Shown: piece after piece, positions 54,292-62,529 of the stretch
How the letters are laid out: each line of letters begins with the position of its first letter
Position numbering within the stretch: position 1 is the first letter of the stretch
Source: an uncultured Oscillospiraceae bacterium
GTDB lineage: Bacteria; Bacillota; Clostridia; Oscillospirales; Acutalibacteraceae
Direction: 5' to 3'
Assembly: GCA_902478605.1 (NCBI GenBank)
Contig: CABSLQ010000004.1
Coordinates: 1 to 64,000, forward strand
Length of the DNA: 64,000 nucleotides
Notes under the pieces: model-generated
What the model was told of the DNA's origin: nothing
Databases searched by the model: none
What the model saw: only the letters and a program-made list of their open reading frames with translations
Program-made: the position numbers and the translations under genes

Positions 54292-54633
54292 GCCATACAA
54301 ACCTTCTCTCCTGCAAAGAAATGGCCTATGCCTTAGGATAAACGGGAAGGCCGCGGCCGGTGCCCATTATGGCCCGCCGGCGCTTTTTCCTCGGCGGGAA
54401 CCAGTCCGCCGCCGTCCAAAACCCTGCCGGGAGGTCTGCTGCACGGCAGCAGGCCTTATGAAATCCCGTTCATTCTATCCTACCATGTCCGGCGGCACAC
54501 GTCAACAACCGCCGCAGGGGGCGGCATGCCGTGCATGCCCGGCGAAAAGCCTCTTGTGTATTGGCGCGGGAGCCGGTATAATACAGGTAAAAGCGGGTAT
54601 ATGCCGCGGTTATGCAGAAAGAGGGGACGGCAC
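54292..54633. other. 342-base intergenic region
   Basis: Apart from the ade promoter at 54554-54582, I see no gene, riboswitch or clear repeat here. A purine riboswitch before adenine deaminase would be expected to show a longer structured leader, but the promoter lies only 52 bases upstream of the ATG. Confidence 0.5.
54554..54582 (+). promoter_or_regulatory. Promoter of ade
   Basis: TTGTGT (54554-54559), 17-base spacer and TATAAT (54577-54582) precede the ATG at 54634. Confidence 0.75.
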
Positions 54634-56331
54634 ATGAAAACGCTGCTGAAAAACGGAACCGTCGTGAATGTCTTTACGGGAGAACTGGAACGTGCCAACG
54701 TGCTGGTGGAGGATGCCGCCATTATCGGCGTAGGGGATTATACCGAGACCGATGCCGAACGGATCGTGGATGTGGCGGGAAAATATCTTTGCCCCGGCTT
54801 TATCGACGGGCATATCCATCTGGAAAGCACCATGCTGACGCCGGTGGAATTTGCAAAGGCGGCGATCCCGCACGGGACGACGGCGGTGGTGGCGGATCCG
54901 CATGAGATTGCCAACGTCTGCGGCCGAGAGGGCATCGCTTTTATGCTGGAAGCGAGCGAACATATTCCCCTGACGGTGTATATCATGCTGCCCTCCTGCG
55001 TGCCGGCAACCCGCTTTGACGAAACGGGCGCCGTGCTGGGGGCGGCGGAGCTGGAATCCTTTTATGCCCACCCGCGGGTGCTGGGCCTGGCGGAGATGAT
55101 GAACTACCCCGGCGTGCTGGCGGGGGATCCCGGCGTAATGGAAAAAATTGAGGCTGCGCGCCGCCACGGGCGCCTCATCAACGGCCACGCCCCGCTGGTA
55201 TCCGGCCGGGATTTGGATCGATACGTTGCGGCGGGCATCCGCGACGATCACGAATGTTCATCCGCCGAGGAGGCGAAGGAACGCATACGCAAGGGACAGC
55301 GGGTTATGATCCGGCAGGGAACGGCGGCCAGAAACCTGCAGGCGCTGCTGCCGCTTTTTGAGGAGCCGTGGGCGCCCCGCTGCCTGCTGGTCACCGACGA
55401 CAAGCAGCCGGCGGACCTGTTAAACGGCGGGCACATCGACGATATGATCCGGCAGGCAGCGCGGGCGGGGAAAGACCCGATCACCGGCATTCGTATGGCC
55501 ACCCTTTGGGCGGCGGAGTATTTCGGGCTGCGGGACATGGGCGCTGTTGCGCCCGGATACACGGCGGATCTGCTGGTGCTGGACGATTTGGATACGGTCG
55601 CAGTGCGCGCGGTCTATCGCGCCGGCGCGCTGGCGGCGGAAAACGGTGCGGCGCTCCCCTTCCCGGAGCCGGCGATCCGGCCGGAATTGAAAACGGCCGT
55701 GTGCCAATCCTTTCACATGCAAGAGCTGTCAGAGGACGATTTTCGTATCGGGGAGCAGGGCGTGCAGGATTGCCGCGTAATCCGGCTGGTCAAGGATCAA
55801 CTGCTGACAGAGGAATGGATTACGCCGGTGAACTTTGAACAGGCACAGGGGATCGACTTGACGCGGGATATCCTGAAAATTGCCGTAATAGAGCGGCATC
55901 GGAACACAGGGCATCGTGGCCTGGGCTTTTTGTCGGGCACGGGGCTCCGGCGCGGCGCCATAGCGGCTTCTGTTTCCCATGATTCCCACAACCTGATTGT
56001 CATCGGAACCAATGAAAAGGATATGGCCGCGGCGGCCAACCGGATTCGCACACTGGGCGGCGGCAGCGTGGTGATCGATCAGGGACAGGTGGTGGCTGAA
56101 ATGCCGCTGCCTCTGGCGGGGCTGATGACCGATGTACCGGCCGCGGTGATCGCACAGCAGAACGAGCGGCTGCGGGAAGCCGTGCACACGCTGGGGGTGC
56201 CGGCAGATATAGAGCCCTTCATGACCATGGCCTTCGTCAGCCTGACCGTTATCCCCCATCTTAAAATGACAACCCTGGGACTTGTCGACGTCGATCGGCA
56301 GCAGATCGTGCCGCTGGTTGTCCACCGGTAA
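54634..56331 (+). CDS. ade: Adenine deaminase
   Basis: A 565-residue amidohydrolase that turns adenine into hypoxanthine and ammonia. It carries the metal motif GFIDGHIHLESTM, GTTAVVADPHEIANV, LGLAEMMNYPGV, NGHAPLVSGRDL and DDHECSSAEEA, all diagnostic for Ade. The C-terminal domain includes NLIVIGTNEKDM and MAFVSLTVIPHLKMTTLGLVD. The start ATG 54634 follows GAAAGAGGGG. It is monocistronic and ends with a strong hairpin. Its role is purine salvage and nitrogen release. Confidence 0.96.
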   Translation: MKTLLKNGTVVNVFTGELERANVLVEDAAIIGVGDYTETDAERIVDVAGKYLCPGFIDGHIHLESTMLTPVEFAKAAIPHGTTAVVADPHEIANVCGREGIAFMLEASEHIPLTVYIMLPSCVPATRFDETGAVLGAAELESFYAHPRVLGLAEMMNYPGVLAGDPGVMEKIEAARRHGRLINGHAPLVSGRDLDRYVAAGIRDDHECSSAEEAKERIRKGQRVMIRQGTAARNLQALLPLFEEPWAPRCLLVTDDKQPADLLNGGHIDDMIRQAARAGKDPITGIRMATLWAAEYFGLRDMGAVAPGYTADLLVLDDLDTVAVRAVYRAGALAAENGAALPFPEPAIRPELKTAVCQSFHMQELSEDDFRIGEQGVQDCRVIRLVKDQLLTEEWITPVNFEQAQGIDLTRDILKIAVIERHRNTGHRGLGFLSGTGLRRGAIAASVSHDSHNLIVIGTNEKDMAAAANRIRTLGGGSVVIDQGQVVAEMPLPLAGLMTDVPAAVIAQQNERLREAVHTLGVPADIEPFMTMAFVSLTVIPHLKMTTLGLVDVDRQQIVPLVVHR

Positions 56332-56597
56332 AACAGGCGAACCATACACCGGAGGGTCTTTGGGATTTACAAAAAGGATAAAACATATAGAAGTTTATAT
56401 AATGTATAGATTTGGCAGCGCGGGGGCCCCTGTGGGGAAGGGTGGGTACCCGCCGGTTTAAAGGGATGGCGCCGCGATCGGCTGGCCGCCGGTATACGAA
56501 CATACTGGCGCTGCCTTGCCGATACAGGCCGGTGGCCGCCGGAAAAATAAAGCATGCAGGCCGCCTTGCGGGATACAGGCGTGGGAACCGGGAAAAC

Positions 56598-56632
56598 GCA
56601 GCGGCGGTGCGCAGTACGCGCACCGCCGCTGC
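56598..56632 (+). terminator. Terminator of ade
   Basis: Perfect 15-bp GC-rich arms (56598-56612 and 56618-56632) with a 5-base loop, followed by ATTTTGC. The distance from the ade stop is 267 bases. Confidence 0.75.
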
Positions 56633-56672
56633 ATTTTGCATCCAGGGCAGTCTCCTCTTGAACACAGAAAAA

Positions 56673-56705
56673 GACTACCGGCGGCAACCCATACCGCCGG
56701 TAGTC
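56673..56705 (-). terminator. Terminator of the solute-binding/LRR gene
   Basis: Perfect 12-bp arms (56673-56684 and 56694-56705); on the minus strand the stem is followed by TTTTT. It begins 6 bases after the stop of the minus-strand gene. Confidence 0.85.
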
Positions 56706-56710
56706 CGGGC

Positions 56711-58189
56711 TTATGGTAATTTCGCAATGGCTGCGTTGGCGTCGTCCACGTTCTGCTGCATGACCCCGGCGTAAGAATCCAGCACCGATTTGACCTGCGA
56801 GGAATTGCCGCTTAACAGCTTCTGCCAGATTTCGTACGTGTATCCGCTGCCGAAGAAGGTGTTGTCCTGATACGAGACATACTCGATAACCTCTCTTGCC
56901 TGGTCATTGATATAGAAATTATCGAGATCGTTGCCCTCCGGTGAAAAAACATACCGCAGGAAATACGGTACCGCTTCGGCATTTTTGGCGCCGACCGGGA
57001 TGCCATAGGCGGAATATTCGAACAGGGGCTGCTTGGTGGAATTGGTCGGCACCGGGACCACCCCCAGATTGTCCGAGGCGATCAGGGTCGTATATGCCCC
57101 GTTGTCCTTTTCGGTCGCGCTGGAGTATCCGCAGGAGAAAAGTATCTTTCCGGTTTCAAACTGAACGGGATCCGAAGCGCCGGCCGCCAGCCTTTTGGAG
57201 ATGGCATCGATCAGTATCTCATAGCGCTTGACCGTCTCCTGCGAGTTGATCATGGAAACGGCTTTCCCGCTTTGATAATCATAATACCAAAAGCATCCGC
57301 CGAAGCAAGCGGCATACGTTTCATTCAGTCCGGTGATCCCGAAATAATCGCTTCCGTTTCCGTTGGCCTTCAGGAAGGTGTCGCACATGCTCCAGAGCGT
57401 ATCCCAGGTCCAGTCCTCCGGATTGTTTTTCCAGATCGTATAATCGACCACCCCGTCCGAGATCGCCTGCAGCTTGTCGATTCTGGGATCCTCGCTGCTT
57501 CCAAAGGGATAGGTCATATAGACGTTATCGCTCCCGGCAACCAGCTGGAATGCCGCATTGAAGCAGTCGCGGAAGGCATACTTTCCGATCGTTTCAACCG
57601 AGGCGGGGATCGTGATATCACGGATCAGGCTGAACCGGAATGCGCCGTCACGAATCTCTTCAAGCCCTTGCGGGAGGCGCAGCTGTGTCAGCGAGCAGGT
57701 CGCCGCCAGGGCGTAATTGTCAATCACCTTCAAGCCGCCCGGCAGACGAATATACTGCAGGAACAGACATCTTTCAAAGGCCCGCTCTGAAAGCTCCGTA
57801 ATGCCGTCGCCGACGTATACCGCCTCCACATTGGTCATCCCGAAGCAGAGCTGGGGCGGGATAACCTTTACGCTGTCCGGAATCACCAGAACCTGGATAT
57901 CCTCCAGATCCCAGGCATCGTTCCAGCCGAACACAATCTCCTCCACGCCGTCCGGAATGACGACCTTCTTCGCCGTGCCGGAATAGAGCGTCAGAACCTT
58001 GCCGTTATCCTCCAGCTCAAAATCGGATTCCTTGGAAACCTCCTCTTCGGTAAACGTAGATTCCTTTACGGGCGCCTGAATGGTCAGCTTTATCGGGAGG
58101 CGGGCCACCTGCTGTCCGTCCGTCATCGTGACGACCGCCGTGATATACCCGTTTTCGCCCGGAATAATGACGCCGAAATTGTCCCGCAC
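56711..58189 (-). pseudogene. Second half of a split surface protein: BspA repeats plus solute-binding-like domain
   Basis: A frame of about 492 residues without a signal peptide or a good start; GTG 58189 is only the first possible codon and has no ribosome site. Residues 1-40 form a beta domain (GVIIPGENGYITAVVTMTDG). Residues about 60-215 have BspA-type leucine-rich repeats with the VVIPDGVEEI, IRLPGGLKVIDNYAL and ITIPASVETIGKYAF spacing. The rest resembles an ABC-type solute-binding protein lobe (WTWDTLWSMCDTFLKANG, YSAYGIPVGAKN, PEGNDLDNFYIND). The frame opens only at 58255 and fits as the in-frame continuation of the gene at 58231-60234 once one GGCCT unit is removed. I infer a single broken gene, 56711-60234. 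Confidence 0.7.
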
Positions 58190-58230
58190 GGCCGAAACGG
58201 CGGCCAGCTTGTAAAATTCCGAAACGGTTA

Positions 58231-60234
58231 CTAGGCCAGGCCGTCTTTCAGGGCCTTATCCAGATCCTCTCTGGTCGTGGCGTTGGTACAGGTGAGTGTC
58301 GCCAAAACGCTGCCCAGAGCATTTTCCATGGGGCTGGTGTCGCCCTGCGCACCTTCGCGGGTAACGGTAATCGTATACGTCTGTTCATACCCCTTCGTAT
58401 TGGCCACGGTGATCGTCACGTCCTGCGGCACCCCTACGCGCAGGCCGGTGTTCCCCTCCAGGGATATAAACGTGGTATTGGCGGCTGTCGTGTAATGGAC
58501 GTCAAGCTGTTCCACCTCGTTCGGTACCGACAGCGTATACGCCAATATCTGCGGATCAAAGGGCGGCGTCAGCGCATAGCCCACATCCAGCGATGTCAGG
58601 GAGGCGGCCGGCTCACGTTCGCGATATACCCGGATCGTGTATGCACTCACACCGCCCGCGTCGTTGTTCACGGCGATCACGACGTCGGTGGACGCGCCCT
58701 CAACAAAGCCTCCGTTTCCGGTAATGCCGCTCAGCGATGCCCCATCGGCCAGGGTATAGGCAATCTGCAGCTGATCCACATGGTATGGCACGGTGATTTC
58801 ATAATAGTTTCTTCTGTAATCGAAGGGATCCGAGAGCGTATACCCCACATCCAGAGAGGTCAGCGCGTTGGGAAATACCCGGTGGAAGAAATCCTTATCC
58901 ACCTCCACGACCTTGCGGTAATCCCCGCCGTAGGACCATTTTATCCACGCCTCGTCAAAATCGGGGTCGCAGTCGACCGCATCGCCTCCTGCGACGGGAT
59001 TTCCGTTTTCATCCGATTCATATAGGGTGGGATTCGCAAAATAGATGTCGCGCAGATGCGTGTTGCCTTCGCCGCCCATCAGGGCGCTCATCTGAAGCCG
59101 GTCGCCCTTGGCGGTAAAGGTATAGGAAAGCTTATCTCCTTCTTCCACATAGGACACCTCGGGCTGCACCGTATCCGCCCGCACCAGTATTTTGCGGCCG
59201 TCGAGCGCCGTGCCGTCCAGGAAAAAGACCGGCTCTGTGCCCTGCACATATTTCCACTGTACTGTAAAGGTGTAGGTTTTCCCGGCCTGAACCGTCACGC
59301 TGTTATCCAGGCCCGCATCCGACCATTCGCTCATATGCATGGCCAATATGGTGTTGGCGGGATTCCGTTCCTTGGTTACGCTGAGTGTATAGTGCGTGAT
59401 CGTACCGCTCTTGTTGGTGACGACGATGACCACGTTTTTCGTCTCGCCCTCCCGGAAGTCCTCATTGCCGGTGATCGAGGCACTGACGCCGTCGGCGCCG
59501 AGCACGTATTGAATATCCAGGCTATCCGCCGTATACGGCACCGTTACGGTATAGAAGTAGGTCGTGTAATCGAACGCCGGCGACAGCGGATAGCCCACGT
59601 CCAGCGAAAGCAGCGATTCGGCACACTCATTTTCGAAGAAATCGCCTGCCACCTGCAGCGTCTGCTGGTTGCCGCCCATATAGTGCGACCACAGCGGATC
59701 AAAATCGGCGTTGCAGTCGATTTCGGTGCCGGTCTTGTTGCCGGCCGCGTCCGACTCATACAGGGCGGGGCAGGCAAAATAGATCTCCTGCTCCTCGCCC
59801 CAGCTGTTTTCGCCCAGGGCCGCCCCCATCTCAAAGGTACTTCCCTGTGCCGTAAAGGTGTAGCGCAGCGTTCCGTTGCGCACATCGAAGGACGCGCCCT
59901 CCTGGGGAGTGTTTGCCACGATCAGGGCTTTGGTGCTGCCGATCGCATCGCCGTACAGGGAGAAGTTGGTGCCCTCTCCCGTTACCGAGCGCCACAGCAC
60001 GGTAAAGGTGTAGGTTTTGCCGCTTTCCACCGCTACACTGGTATAGATCGACTGCCCCGCGGTGTAATTTCCCATCTTATAGGCGGTCAGCGTGGTTCCC
60101 CCCGCGTTTGCCGCAGCCTGCAGGCCGGCTGCCAGCGGCATCGCCAGTATCCCGAACAGGAGACAGACCGCCGTCAAAAGCACTTTGACCCGCCGCGAGG
60201 CGATCGAGATCCGTCTGAAGCATGTATGCAGCAT
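58231..60234 (-). CDS. Secreted protein with three cadherin-like beta domains, N-terminal part of the split gene
   Basis: A 667-residue secreted protein. The signal peptide is at residues 1-40 (LLTAVCLLFGILAMPLAAGLQA). Two modules follow, each made of a carbohydrate-binding-like beta domain (GKTYTFTVLW or GKTYTFTVQW) and a cadherin-like beta-sandwich domain (SLDVGYPLSPAFDY, SLDVGYTLSDPFDY), with a third cadherin-like domain from SLDVGYALTPPFDP. The end, NATTREDLDKALKDGLA, looks cut short. GAAGGAGG lies 8 bases before the ATG, and the DUF4855 lipoprotein gene ends 27 bases upstream. The stop is caused by a 5-bp tandem duplication. Confidence 0.8.
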   Translation of the reverse strand: MLHTCFRRISIASRRVKVLLTAVCLLFGILAMPLAAGLQAAANAGGTTLTAYKMGNYTAGQSIYTSVAVESGKTYTFTVLWRSVTGEGTNFSLYGDAIGSTKALIVANTPQEGASFDVRNGTLRYTFTAQGSTFEMGAALGENSWGEEQEIYFACPALYESDAAGNKTGTEIDCNADFDPLWSHYMGGNQQTLQVAGDFFENECAESLLSLDVGYPLSPAFDYTTYFYTVTVPYTADSLDIQYVLGADGVSASITGNEDFREGETKNVVIVVTNKSGTITHYTLSVTKERNPANTILAMHMSEWSDAGLDNSVTVQAGKTYTFTVQWKYVQGTEPVFFLDGTALDGRKILVRADTVQPEVSYVEEGDKLSYTFTAKGDRLQMSALMGGEGNTHLRDIYFANPTLYESDENGNPVAGGDAVDCDPDFDEAWIKWSYGGDYRKVVEVDKDFFHRVFPNALTSLDVGYTLSDPFDYRRNYYEITVPYHVDQLQIAYTLADGASLSGITGNGGFVEGASTDVVIAVNNDAGGVSAYTIRVYREREPAASLTSLDVGYALTPPFDPQILAYTLSVPNEVEQLDVHYTTAANTTFISLEGNTGLRVGVPQDVTITVANTKGYEQTYTITVTREGAQGDTSPMENALGSVLATLTCTNATTREDLDKALKDGLA
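58233..58242. repeat. 5-bp tandem duplication at the frame break
   Basis: Plus-strand AGGCC occurs twice in succession (58233-58237 and 58238-58242). Removing one copy turns the minus-strand reading from DGLA-stop into DGLVTVSEFYKL and joins the two frames exactly. Confidence 0.85.
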
Positions 60235-60261
60235 AAGACTATCCTCCTTCGAAATGCAGCG

Positions 60262-61725
60262 TTACTGCCAGCTGATATCCGATTCTTTCAGGGTCCCTTT
60301 GATATAGTGATACAGTTCGTCGTACAGGGTCCGCACATACGGACTGGATGACCTGAGGCACTCGTTCCGGATGGAATTGGGCCCGCCATTCAGCTGATAA
60401 TTGAGGAAGGGCCGATCCATATAGCCGTATCGGATACCGCCCAGCATATACTCCTTAAAGTAATCCGCTCCGTCGGTCTCCAGGCAGGACCATTCCATCG
60501 TGATCCCCATGCCGAGCCTGTCGGTCAGTTCGGCCGCTTCCTTAATGGCGGTTTTCGGCTGCGCATTCAGCTGCGGCTCGCCGTTTACCAGCGGGAAATA
60601 GTTGATCTGCATCGTGGCCATGGAAAAGCCGGCCTCCTGCCATTTATCGCGATAGGTGCCCGCATTGTTAAACGGATTGAAAAGCGTTTCCAGGCCCAGC
60701 TCCGCCACATATTGGTTTGCATACTGCACGGTGGACATGATGTCCTCCTCCTGGATCATCAGAGCCTCCGTCACATAGAAAAAGCCGGCAAGCTGAATGT
60801 TTTGATAGCCCTTTTCATTAAACCGGCGAATCTGCTCATCGATCTGCCACTTTACGCCCGCGAGCCGATCCTCCTCTTTGGAGAAATCGAGATCCCTTCC
60901 GTCGACCTGGCCGAATGACCGCACCGTCGGGATCATGTTAAAATACGGCAGAAAGACATTCACCTTATAAAGCGGCTTATCGAGCGCCTGCTTCACCTCG
61001 GCCGTGGCGGCATCCAGCGCGTCCAGGTTGAGGGAGCTTCGGAATTCGACATCAAAGAAATCCTCCAACATCTCTTTGGTAAACTGCGTACAGCCGGAAT
61101 AGGCGGCCTGCGCCCCGTTGTGATGATAGCCCGGCGAAGGCAGGAAGATGAAGGTATCAAACAGCGTATCGGTCGGATCCGCATCGGTATCGCCCTGGGG
61201 ATAATACCCCACACTTGTCAGAAAATCCAGTTTGGACTGGTATTCCGGCATGGTCGGCGAATGAATATACGTCTGCAGCATGCTGTGCATGGAAGCTTCG
61301 ACCGGGCCGGTTGGCGTGTCGGTCGGCGCCGTCGTCTGCGTCCCGTTGGAATCGGAGGGATTGGAAGAATCGGTGGCGGACGCGGTTGTATCGGCAGCCT
61401 TGGTAGGCGGAATCGTTTTGGTGCCGGTCCACGTTACCCAAGGCTTTGGCTGACGGGTCGAGGACGAACCGCGGGTCTCCGCCGTTCCTGCCGAAACAGA
61501 CGCCGTGCTTCCCTGTTCCGTCGTGACCGTGGCCGTGATTTCAGAATCCGAAGCCACCATCGTGCTTTCTGCGGCTGCCGTATCGGAAAAAGCGGTTTCC
61601 ACTGCTGCCGTCGTGACCGCCGGCTCAGAACCGGCCGGCTTCGGCGACGTTTTACAGGAGGCCGCCAGGACGGCGATTCCCAGAACCGCCGCCAGCGCCG
61701 CGCTTTTTCTCCACGTTGTTCTCAT
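60262..61725 (-). CDS. DUF4855 lipoprotein with Ser/Thr-rich linker
   Basis: A 487-residue exported protein. The lipoprotein signal ends LAASCKTSP, with the lipobox Cys at about residue 24. A long Ser/Thr/Ala linker covers about residues 30-150. The DUF4855 domain begins near SVGYYPQGDTD and includes DTLFDTFIFLPSPGYH, LYKVNVFLPYFNMI, GVKWQIDEQIRRFNE and LAGFFYVTEALM. This domain is predicted to be a TIM-barrel glycosidase-like fold. It is the first gene of an operon with the split surface protein. AAGGAG is 12 bases before ATG 61725. Confidence 0.85.
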   Translation of the reverse strand: MRTTWRKSAALAAVLGIAVLAASCKTSPKPAGSEPAVTTAAVETAFSDTAAAESTMVASDSEITATVTTEQGSTASVSAGTAETRGSSSTRQPKPWVTWTGTKTIPPTKAADTTASATDSSNPSDSNGTQTTAPTDTPTGPVEASMHSMLQTYIHSPTMPEYQSKLDFLTSVGYYPQGDTDADPTDTLFDTFIFLPSPGYHHNGAQAAYSGCTQFTKEMLEDFFDVEFRSSLNLDALDAATAEVKQALDKPLYKVNVFLPYFNMIPTVRSFGQVDGRDLDFSKEEDRLAGVKWQIDEQIRRFNEKGYQNIQLAGFFYVTEALMIQEEDIMSTVQYANQYVAELGLETLFNPFNNAGTYRDKWQEAGFSMATMQINYFPLVNGEPQLNAQPKTAIKEAAELTDRLGMGITMEWSCLETDGADYFKEYMLGGIRYGYMDRPFLNYQLNGGPNSIRNECLRSSSPYVRTLYDELYHYIKGTLKESDISWQ

Positions 61726-61845
61726 GCTTATCACACTCTCCTTTTGACATGATGGTTCGTACGGGCAGCTCATGCCGCTGTAAACTCTGCGTCACCCCCT
61801 CTGCGGCCTGTCCAAGCGTTTTCCGGAGGCCGCTGTACCGCGGCT

Positions 61846-62121
61846 TTAGGTTATGTTTGAGGCGCTGATGATATTGGTCCATCGGTTTTCGTGCGTAGCT
61901 TCCGCTTCCCAATCCGTGTCATAAGGCAGCCGCTCTGCCTCCAATTCGTCGATCCGGTCCGTTTCGCCGGTTAACCAGGCGCTTATCCGCCGGCCGGCGG
62001 CGGCAATGCGCGCCTGCAGTCCGCCGAGGCGCACATCCTGCACCTCATAGCCGAATGGTTTATTCTCCGCAAACCATTGTCTTTCAAATGCCAGATGAAA
62101 GTCGTCAACCGCCCTGTGCAA
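61846..62121 (-). pseudogene. C-terminal fragment of a GH20-type beta-N-acetylhexosaminidase
   Basis: The minus strand encodes about 90 residues including HLAFERQWFAENKPFGYEVQDVRLGGLQARI and a final NRWTNIISASN, which match the C-terminal helix bundle of GH20-like hexosaminidases as I recall them. The catalytic domain is missing and a stop lies a few codons upstream of the first TTG. It is a 5'-truncated remnant. Neither a start site nor a promoter is evident. Confidence 0.65.
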
Positions 62122-62263
62122 ATCCGGTATCGGTTCTATTCAGATTCCGGATGAGATGAATATTCCTCTTCCGCAAATCGCGATGAAGACCCGGAGAGGA
62201 GTCGTTGTGACATACGATCCGACGCCGGCCGCTGCCAGTTAAGCTGGCAAAATGAGCATAGAA

Positions 62264-62309
62264 AACGAGTGTCCTTATAGGATGCTCAAATCCTATAAGG
62301 ACACTCGTT
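62264..62309. repeat. 19-bp perfect inverted repeat (terminator-like) beside a tRNA remnant
   Basis: Arms 62264-62282 and 62291-62309 pair perfectly with an 8-base loop (TGCTCAAA). On the minus strand it lies directly after the tRNA-like sequence, where a tRNA terminator would sit, although no clear T tract follows. Confidence 0.75.
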
Positions 62310-62310
62310 A

Positions 62311-62384
62311 TGGTGCGGATAAGAGGACTTGAACCCACGGCCTCTTGGTCCCGAAGGAGCCGGAGGCTTAGCGGATACACCCGC
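62311..62384 (-). pseudogene. Degenerate tRNA
   Basis: The minus strand has an intact tRNA 3' end: TTCAAGT loop, TATCCGC acceptor arm, A and CCA. A matching 5' arm GCGGGTG (two G-U pairs) followed by TA starts 74 bases away, the normal tRNA length. The D-arm lacks GG, the T stem is poor and no anticodon arm with T33 forms. I could not assign an anticodon. It may be a decayed tRNA or a fragment left by an integration event. Confidence 0.4.
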
Positions 62385-62529
62385 TCAGGCCGCATGAACA
62401 CTCACTTTTTCATTCCACTCCAAAAAGTCGTGCAGTACCACTACTGCAAACGAAACGGGACAAGACGGGAAATGGAATATATATTCTTCGATTTTACTCA
62501 ACCGTAAGATCCGTCTCCTATACCGAACA

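Larger units (their letters stand above)
56332..56710. other. 379-base convergent intergenic region
   Basis: It holds two terminators at 56598-56632 and 56673-56705. The first 260 bases contain no recognisable gene or repeat. Confidence 0.6.
62122..62529. other. 408-base boundary region
   Basis: It contains a 19-bp inverted repeat (62264-62309), a degenerate tRNA (62311-62384) and about 140 bases without any recognisable feature before the helicase gene. Confidence 0.6.
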
